Assembly (NCBI GenBank): GCA_932294295.1
Contig: OW028580.1
Location: forward strand, 8,523,374 to 8,587,373
Source of the DNA: Alitta virens
Taxonomy: Eukaryota; Annelida; Polychaeta; Phyllodocida; Nereididae
DNA length: 64,000 bases
Direction: 5' to 3'
The notes under the pieces are model-generated. The model had not been told where the DNA came from. It did not search any database and saw only the letters and a program-made list of their open reading frames with translations. A program made the position numbers and the translations under genes. Shown here in pieces: positions 1 to 9,284 of this stretch; position 1 is the first letter of the stretch; every line of letters starts with the position of its first letter.

Positions 1-209
1 GATGCTGATTTTTGCTTTTCAATACATGACCAAGTATGACTGTATGACTAATGGTAGTCATTATGACTAATAATGTTAGTAAATGTGAATATGATGAAAT
101 TACTTTGTCTTAGTCTTTTGTTATTTCAGTGGTCAAGTTAAAACATTTGTAGCCTATTCTGTAGGGTGTATCTTGGTAACCATTAGGTATGCCATTTTTT
201 AGGTTAAAA

Positions 210-385
210 TTAACAAAGAGAATCGGTGCCAAAAATATGATAATATAGAATATACAACAGTTCCATATCATTATAAAGAAAATGATCATTCCCAAGAATA
301 AAACGGCATGTAAAATGAACAGAAAGTGATTTTAACAAGTTAATGAGTAAAATATATGTATGTGACATTGAATTTTCATTTTTAT
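210..385 (-). CDS. Candidate terminal exon of LamG-1
   Basis: A long pyrimidine tract ending TTTCACAG precedes position 385 on the minus strand. The exon is open in the phase required by the micro-exon (phase 1) and ends at a stop at 212-210, giving a tail of about 58 residues that starts NKNENSMSHTY. The tail has no recognisable motif. In the duplicate at 19.5 kb the same acceptor leads into 55 extra bases and a stop after ~19 residues (KAHEYLCSLHNT...), closer in length to the short tail of the paralogue at 34.1 kb. The long tail here may result from a 55-bp deletion. Confidence 0.35.
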
Positions 386-3300
386 CTGTGAAAGAAAAAG
401 AAATACTGATCAAGAAGTATGAACCAATCACATTCAGATAAGCAAAAGTTCATGTAAGACTCAGTGATGAAATTGACTTAAACCAATTTGAGGGTGTAGT
501 GGGGTACCTCTGTAACAACGGTGCTGTTAAAAGCATCGACTACATTGCAAGTTCCACCTATATCTTCTTCCATAGTAGTAACGCTTCTGTACTATTTAAA
601 ATTGAAACTGACTTGTGCCATCTTACTTCACTTAATCTTGTTCAAGAAACTGGGCGTGCATGAATCCCTGTATTGGTGGGCAACAAGCTCCTTTGGATAC
701 ATGACTTTCCAGATACTTACATGATACCTTTTCAGATTTACAACAATGGGCTTCACCTTTGATTTCTTAAGGTCCATAGACTCCCTACTATTATATGAAC
801 ACTAGTACGCATATGGCAAATTGACTCTCTCTTTGCAGACAAAAAGACCAGTGAAAAAAAAAACACAAAAAAAACAACTAAGCATTGGCAAATTACTCCA
901 ATAAATTGCATTGCCTTGCTTCAATAATGCATTGATCTTGGCAAGCCTCTTGCCAATAAGATAAGGACAGATGATTCCCATCCCCTACACCACTGCTTCA
1001 ACCTCTTCGTCATGGTGTCAGACTTTTATGCGGCACTGAAAAACCTTATGCCTTCGCAACGCCTTCATTCCTACACTCTCCTTCTCACCAATGTTTTGGT
1101 ACTGCTAAATTAAAGTCGACAACTTATTGCATAACTCTATCTGATCAATTTAAAGACAGGTAAGAAACTGTTACCAGGCTTTGGGAATGGCTTTTATTTT
1201 CTTATAAGACAAAATAAGAAAACAAAATGACTTTCATATTGAATCTATCCAAATAGAGTCTTTTCACAGTCTTCATACACTGCAGCTCGTCCTGAAACAA
1301 ACATTCATTAAAAAAATTATCATTATGAAGTAGACTATTGCCTAGTTCGTCAATGATCTTGCAAGACATTCCACATGGCAGCCTGTCATATTTGGATAAA
1401 AGGTGTTGTAACAGACATAACACCATATTTACGAACAATATTGCAGGGATCAACCATTACTTGAAATCTCAGTTTAAAAAAATCATGCTGACATTACTGA
1501 TAATCTATCAGGTAATTGTTAGTCTCTAATTTTGTTGATAAAAAATGAAATCTGTTAATATCTTAGGGAAACAGAGATACTTACTCTCAGCTTCTTCCTC
1601 TGAAAGGCAAAATATTTCATGTATTACTATATTTTTTACCAGTGGTCATTTTCTGTTGGAAATCGAAATTTTGATGTAGATAAAATACCTACTGCATAAT
1701 AGTGGATTTGTGAAGAACTCTGGACCATTCATGGACAGGTCTGACTCAATGCAGGACACTGAAGCATTACCAACAACAAATGGATCTGAGAATATAAGTT
1801 GTAAATCGGAAAGATCACCAAAAGATTTCTTGAGTTTCTTGCCATTCAAGTAAAAAGTCAGTGTTGTGTTTCTGGCATCGTAACCAAGACCGATTAATAT
1901 CCACCCATCATTTGTATCTGAAACTGCACGTTTCTTTCTTGAATTTTCTTCCATCTTCAAACGCAAGCCAATCATTTGCAGCCAGATTTGTGAGTCATTG
2001 TCACCAGTTTCTTGTGCTATTTCTTCATCATCTTGCAGAATTATAGTCTTGACAACTTTCCTTCCAGAGGTAAGGTTGTAGAAAGTGTAGACCACTTGGA
2101 TCAAGTCATCAGGTCTGCGTTGAAGTATCATGCCTGGTTGCTCTTGCATAAAGGTAATTGGCTCTTCCACAGGGTTCGGATCAAATTTCACAAAGAACAA
2201 TAAACTAAAACCATAGGATAAAATGCTGGGATTAACTGCACCGGGCCAAGCATTGATGTATGAAGCTCCTTTTGCAGTAAAGTTAAGACCTTTCAATCCA
2301 AGAGGTGGATGTGCCAAAGTTACTTTTCCAGTTAAGGCCTTGGGGTCTTGCTTCGTAGCACAGGCATTTATAGGCAAGGCTGTCCTGTAAGTACCACCTG
2401 GAAGAAACATCAATATTATTACATCAAATATTATACAAAGTACTTACAATTGTTGGGGTATAAACTAGCAAGCATAATACACTGAAAACCACGTTTACTT
2501 TGATTGTAATTTTTGGTAAGAATGACAAATAACTCAGAAGAAGTACAATTAATTTTTATGGAGTCAGTAGTACATCAGTCACCATTCTTCTTCAATATCT
2601 TTTATGAGGTCTGACTGTTATACATCTCTTGTTTACAGTGATATTTGTAAGAAAAATATTTCTGCTTTAGAGAGTAAAATGTGTGCATGATGAGTCATCA
2701 GTGACCCTTATCCCTATCTTTTCTATTGATAATGTGTATGCTGTATGATGACTCATGATATGGAGCAGGTCTGAAGCTGTGTCATAACCGTATAATGCAC
2801 TTGATCAGCTGAGTACTTGACCAGCTGAATGAAGGTCCTAGGTTCACTGATCCATATTATCAGTGGTCAGATCAACCTGCCTCCTGGTGTGACGAAAGCC
2901 AGACAGGCCTTATATATAATTATGACAGCTGTTTCTGACCCATGATGAGTCGTCATCTTGTTATGATTACAATTATGAGTCACCAAGTTAACATGGGACA
3001 CATAGGAACAAGACAGTAGTAACAGTGCTACTCCAGCTCCAATTTTAAAAACAGCAGATAACTCGCCTTGTTTACAGTAGGCACATTGAAGCAGAATATT
3101 AGCTGACACCGGTCGATCATGATGACCTTGATACTCAGATGCTTATAATACCAGATCGCTTCATTGATCATACAGTAACCCCACTCCAGCCCACAAAGTT
3201 GTTGCTGGTATAGTCGCATCTGCTCCCTGTATACCTCATATAGGTACTCACATTCCTTAATCACCCACTGGATCTCCAGGTGAATTTCCAACGTCGTGAG

Positions 3301-6300
3301 GCACCTCCCTACTGAGTTCAACCTGTTGGCGACCTGGTTCATGTACTGGTCTAGCTCCTTCACATGATCCCCGAGTTGACTAAGCTCGATAGAGACGTTC
3401 TTGATATACAGCCTGTTTTGGTAGATTACCGACATCATCTGCTTCGCTACGTGTGACTTGTCCATCTTGGCTTGAAGGTCCTGGGTGGCTTCCATGTACT
3501 GACACACCTGACAGGTCGTGGCCACACCAAACAGTACATGCAGTTCTGCTTCTAAGGTCCGGAGTGCGGTCCCCCCCCCCCCCCCCCTTGCACCAACATG
3601 CCATCTTGCAGGGCGTAAAGCGCCTGTTGTTGTTGCTCCCTGGCCTGGGCGTCATTCATTCGGCTGACGGTCGCCTACAGTCTCGACCCTTTCAAGCCCA
3701 GCATTTTCACAGTAAACACATCTCAAAGGCTCTCTGTAGCAACAACCATGTGCTGGCAGGCACTGTTTCCTTGCAAGCGAGCTTGTGTGTTGCGTCACTG
3801 TAGCTGGTTGGTGCGAACGCCTAATCAGGTCAAAGTCCTTGGGCAGTTCTCTTACTCTCCTCAGTCTTTCCTCGGCTGTTTCTGAATCACTGGTGAGTTC
3901 TTGCCTTTTCCTTCTAAGTTTAGCTCCTCTTGGCAGGTATGGACCCTGACACTTGCTGGAGTGACGCTGCCATCCCTGAGCCTCATGGTCATGGTCGCTG
4001 GAAGCAGTGAAGTGTGGATGGCGTGTTCGGCCGCGCCCACTGGTAGCTGGGTGCAGTGGCTCCTTATCTGTTGCGTTCCACTGGTCATCACTGTGCAAGG
4101 CTCCTCCCTCTGCTGTATCAGCCACCGGAGTTGCTTAGGGGGTCTCCCCCTGACCTTATTTATCCCAAACTATTTCCGGATCAACAACCTTGACCTTTTC
4201 TCAATTGAGCACCTTGCATTTGCCCGTGTGCTGGTGTGTCAGCCAGAGCACTATTCCTCTGATATGCGTCACCAGCCATTGTGGGTCCTATTAACTAGTC
4301 AAGGTCAAAGGTTCTTCAGCCTTAATTATAAATGCATCCCCCACCTTGACACCCCACCCCTCCCCTGCATTTGCCCTTTTAGCCAGCCTCTCCCTATGGT
4401 GCCTCATTGAGTCTTCTGTCACCTGAGCTGCCCAAATGGCTTCATACAGCTCGAGGAGGTGGCCATGGAGTATCTCCCCTCCACTCTAGGCTCTTTGCAG
4501 GAGCAGGCAGGGCACGCCTGCCATAATGCAAAAAAGAATTGGCTGTGCTGTGTCACAACTGACACGGCGCTGTTGTAACACATCACCGCTGGCCCCAACT
4601 GTTCTTGTCATTGGGACGGTCATTGTTTATTAGCTTCACCCTTATTTCCTTGAGTGTGTGGTTAAAACGTTCAATCCTGCCATTGGAATGAGGGTGGTAT
4701 GGGGTAGTCAATTTGTGCCTCACCCAAACTGACCTCAAGTAATCACCAAATGCTAAAGCATTGAATTCACGGCACAAATCAGATAAGCTCCTGGTGCAAC
4801 TTCCGTCTTTCTGGGGATGGAATTACACTCAGCATATCCCGAGGCATATTGATGATTGTCAATATATAGTTGTTCCCTTGGGGTGACGTCACAAGCGGCC
4901 CCACCAGATCCAACAACGCCAGCTGTCCCACGCTCTCCGTTCTTGGCATCTCCCCCAACGCCATGTGCACCTTCTTCTTGCTATGAACCAGACATGTCAG
5001 ACACCTCAACACCCACTCTTTGACCTCCTTCCTCATCTCTGGCAACACATACGCCTCTTGTTACTTTGCGCGTTGTTTTAACATGGGCAGGTAACACTCA
5101 ACGAGGTACTCCAGAGCATACTGATATGGCTTTTGGATTGAATACAATAGCCCCTTAATCACTACCTTTGCTCCACTTGTACTTGCTCTGGGTCCAGCCT
5201 ATCATTCAAGCGCCTCATCCTCAGGCAGGTCCTCTGGCAGTGTGTCCCCCATCCTTCTTTCATCGATAATGAACATGTCTACCTCATCTGGCCTAATTCT
5301 GGACAACATGTCCGCCCTTACATTTAATTTCCCCATTCTATATTGCACTTTACATTCGGTTGACATCACCCCCAACCTCTGTATCTTGGTATTTTGCATT
5401 TTATCTGGAATCTAGTGAGTCCAGGCCACTCTGACTCTGCCACATAATTAGGCATACATGTCCTGTATCCTGTCATACCCAGGAACGTGTAGATCTCCTT
5501 CACGGATTTGGGTGACCTATCTTGATCCGCTCTCAGTCTGTTGCCACTAACCAAAAATCCCAACAGTTTCACCTCCCTTTGTCCAAACACACACTTTTTC
5601 GGGTTAAGAGTGAGATTAGAGTGTCTAAATTGCTCTTCACAGCCTTCAAGTGGTGATGGCATCCAGACTATATACCACAATATCATCCACATAAATCATG
5701 CACTTATCAATCCATGCCAGACCTCGTCCATGGCTCTCTGAAATTGGGCCGTCATGTTCAATAATCGCTTTGACATAGTCGTGAACTCAAGAGCCCTTTA
5801 TAGCAGTTTTTCAATGTTAGACTGTTCTAGGGGCAATTGGTAAAAACCGGATTTAAGATCCAGAGTTGAAAAACAGACGAGCCATGGAGTTGGTCGAATA
5901 CATCTTGTATCAAAAGGAACCAGGTTAGTGTCTTTTTTGTGACATTTTTCACCTTAGTGAAATCAATGCAGAAGTATGGCCCATCTGTTGGATCCTTCTT
6001 ACCAACAAGAACAACCAGAGAGGCCCATGGGGATTGAGAGGGAACAATGATCCCCTGAGCTAGTATTTCTTCCACTTTCTTGCCGAGAGCCTCACACTTC
6101 ATATATGGCAGCCTGTAGGCCCTTTGTTTAATAGGTGGTCCAGTGGTCTAAATTTTCACGGCTTTGGCCAGGTGGGCCCTGCAGTCTCTCCGAAATGGCC
6201 AAATTTGTTGCACATTTCTTCGCCTCCCCCTTCCATGGGATGCTCCCTGAGAATACGAGGCACCCTGGGCACCGCCCGATCTCTCAGATGATCTAGCCCG

Positions 6301-9231
6301 ACAGTTTTTTATGATAGCCATGAGCTTGGTGAATTCTTTGGACATGCCATCCATGAATCTCGTCAGCTCATCCATCCGGTTTTTCTTCTGGCTCTCTCCC
6401 TTAGCTTCTCGTAAGGGTCCCAGGGCACCAATTTCCATTGGCTCTTCTGGAATATCCTCAGGAACACATCCATGTAGTGCTCGGTAAAGCCTATAGTTAC
6501 TGCTCTCATGTTTCGCCACTTGGTTCATTGTGTCCACATAGTCGCCCGGGTCACACACACATACCACTCTCTCCACTAGCTGCTTATCTTTCAGGCCATG
6601 TAAATATGCCCCCAGCATGATAGGCTGCTGATCAGCATTGCCCTGGGCCTTCGGATATCCCAGATTCCGCCTCACAGAACCTTATGCCGTACGGGGTGAC
6701 GTTTCATAGGGTTTTGTTGTAACTTCTCGACCTAATCACGGAGTCTGTCAGGAATCTCTCCAGCTCAGCCCTCAAGGGACCCTCTGCTGTCTGAGAGGCC
6801 ACATAGATGGTGTAGGCAGTTTATGGTAGTTAGCTCCATATCAGCAAACCATTGCGTCAAACCCATAATTAACAATTTCTGCTAGCTCCTCTTGGTCTTT
6901 GTGCATGCTCTCAAAGGAGTGCTAAGCCACATTCCTAAACAGTATCCCAGCTCCAAGTGGTAACTGACCATTGTCCATAGCAGTGCAGACATCTGGTTGA
7001 CCCCTTAGTCTTACCTCCCTTGTTAAGGCCATGCCCATTATTCCCTTTGACTACCATACCCCATTGTCTCCAGTTAGGAGTCACCATAGAAGTCATTCTC
7101 ACAACCTCTAGCCAATAAGAGTACCTGCCCAGCTAGTCGTTTACATACTCATTAATCAGACCTCATCACAAGCAGTGTATAGTGAGACAGGCAGATTCCC
7201 ATTACATGTGCGGCAACAGCTCACATAATTTGCGTATTGAAACAGGTAGACATGAAAATCCTATATTGCCAGCAGCTGAGAGGCTATGCCTAAAATGCAG
7301 TATGCATGAAATTGAAGATGAAAAACATTGTCTCATAGTATGTCCGCATAATAAACTTAGTTGTGAGGAACTCCTTAAAGTAGCTAATGATTACATAGAT
7401 AATTTGAGCAACTAAACAGTGAAGATATATTTAAGACCATCATGAAATCAAGAGTTGTTAAAATCCCTTGGAAAATTTCTGGTAAATGTTGATGCCTACT
7501 AAACGTTTGAGTCATCATCCATCATTTGGCATTAAACATGTTGACCATCATTCTGAGTCTCTGCATTATGAACATTTGCATACCATATCTTTGATCTTGT
7601 ATATTTTTACATACTTGTATATACGTTCCTTTTAATTACCTATGTGTTAGATCATTTGTTATGGATAATGCTGTACGATTTCTATATATAGATATAACAA
7701 GATTGAACTTCACATTGAAAACTGTACATTATTATGTTGCTATTGTATTGTAACAAAAGTTTTATCGTAGCTGGAACCTAATTTTATTTACTACTTTTAT
7801 ATTATTCTTTAATTGTTATTGTATGTCATTTACTTTGTATTTTCTGTTTACATTGTGACACATATGTCATGAATGACATGAAGCTGTCGAATAAAGATAT
7901 ATAATAATACATAGATGTATTGACATGACATTACTTCAACATTACACTTTTACATACTGACATTAGCCTATTTTGAATTATAGCCATTTGAGAATCCTCA
8001 TTTCCTACATGTCCAAATGTGCCACCTGCGTTTTCCATGAGAAGGATAAACACATGTAAAGCACATGGTTTTTAGCTAATTATAATGAGGCAAAACCATG
8101 CATTGGCACAATTGGCCATGTACAAAGATTAAAAAGCTCCTGCTTTTTACAATATGAATTGACGAGTGCTGTGTGTTATTGTATGACTTTGCAATATCAT
8201 TTGATATGTCGGTGTATTTAAATGTTTAATTTTTATAGAAAAATTGTATAACCTGTTTTCTAATGTTCTGTTTAATCTCTCACAGCATGATCCTTTGTGC
8301 ATGCCATATGCAATCATATGGTCTATTCTATGACTTTTTAACACATTTTGAAAAGGTGCTCCAAGAAACTCTCCTCCTTGATCAGTCCGAATGGTGTTAC
8401 ATCGTTAAATATTTCCTGAATGGCATCTGCAACAACTCTAGCTGTTTTAGTTTTCAGAGGTTTAATCCACGAAAATCTTGAGAACAGATCAACGCATATT
8501 TAAAACCATTGTTATATTTTGAAGTCTGCATCCCGCTGTTCTTGTATGTTTTCCACTACAATATGTACTGTCTGAAAATTTGATTGTGGTGTGATGTGGT
8601 GTGAGTTGTTAGCTCATTTAACCTTTTTTTAACCATTTCATAGTCAATATTTGTTGGCTGATCTTTTTTCATTTTTACGATTTCCCATAGATATGTATCA
8701 ATTAGATCCTTACTCATGGTGAACACATTGTTTTAGCTATTGCAATGTAGGTTCTGTTCACGTTGAATGTTTATTACTGTCACGTGTAGCAGTCAGCTTA
8801 ACAACGCGTTTCAATTTTGGTGAAGGGAGGACTGCTACTAAGCTTGTACTGAGAAGAACTAACCACCTTTCAGAGCTTTTCCCTAATGACAGGTTCATGC
8901 TGTTAGTATAACGGTGAAAAATACTATCATCTGACAGAAATACACCACTTCTGCTTTCGGTAATACTTTGCCAAGTATTACCCAGTTGTCTGATGTCAAG
9001 ATATTCTGTGACAGAAAATTTCCGCTTGTGATCTCCATTGTGTAATGCAAAACATGCATCATTAAGCTTATACTTGCGATATATTTTTATCTTGCACCTT
9101 TTTCTTAGCCATGCAGTGATGAATAACGTCTTGGTGCGCCATCTATAAAGGGTACATATGAGAACAGTGTGGTGTTGCCCTCTGTAGTACATAAAAACGT
9201 AGTATCATAAAAATTATCAGCATGGTGTTTT

Positions 9232-9284
<53 letters not shown>

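Larger units (their letters stand above)
107..1806 (+). repeat. 1.7-kb segmental duplication, copy 1
   Basis: This stretch matches 19181-20868 in direct orientation with only scattered substitutions and small indels. It carries the 3' end of the minus-strand LamG-like gene: the last ~115 bp of the LamG exon, the 15-nt micro-exon and the presumed terminal exon. Similarity starts at the shared gtcttagtcttttgtt and stops inside the LamG exon, so the second copy is a truncated gene end. The largest difference is a 55-bp segment absent here after position 383 but present in the other copy. Confidence 0.85.
2990..6720 (-). mobile_element. Decayed Ty3/gypsy-type LTR retrotransposon
   Basis: On the minus strand, fragments appear in the order gag (6675-6148), reverse transcriptase and RNase H end (6102-5202), integrase (5048-4583) and an extra downstream coding region (4125-3000). 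This RT-RH-IN order is the Ty3/gypsy order. Every module is broken by stops or frameshifts, and I could not find paired LTRs or a primer-binding site, so the copy is old and incomplete. It is more GC-rich than its surroundings. It lies in the same orientation as the host gene, inside its largest intron. Confidence 0.82.

Noticed and set aside
2680..7181. Paired LTRs of the gypsy-type element
   Set aside because: I compared the left flank (2680-2990) with the right flank (6700-7180) and saw no matching segment.
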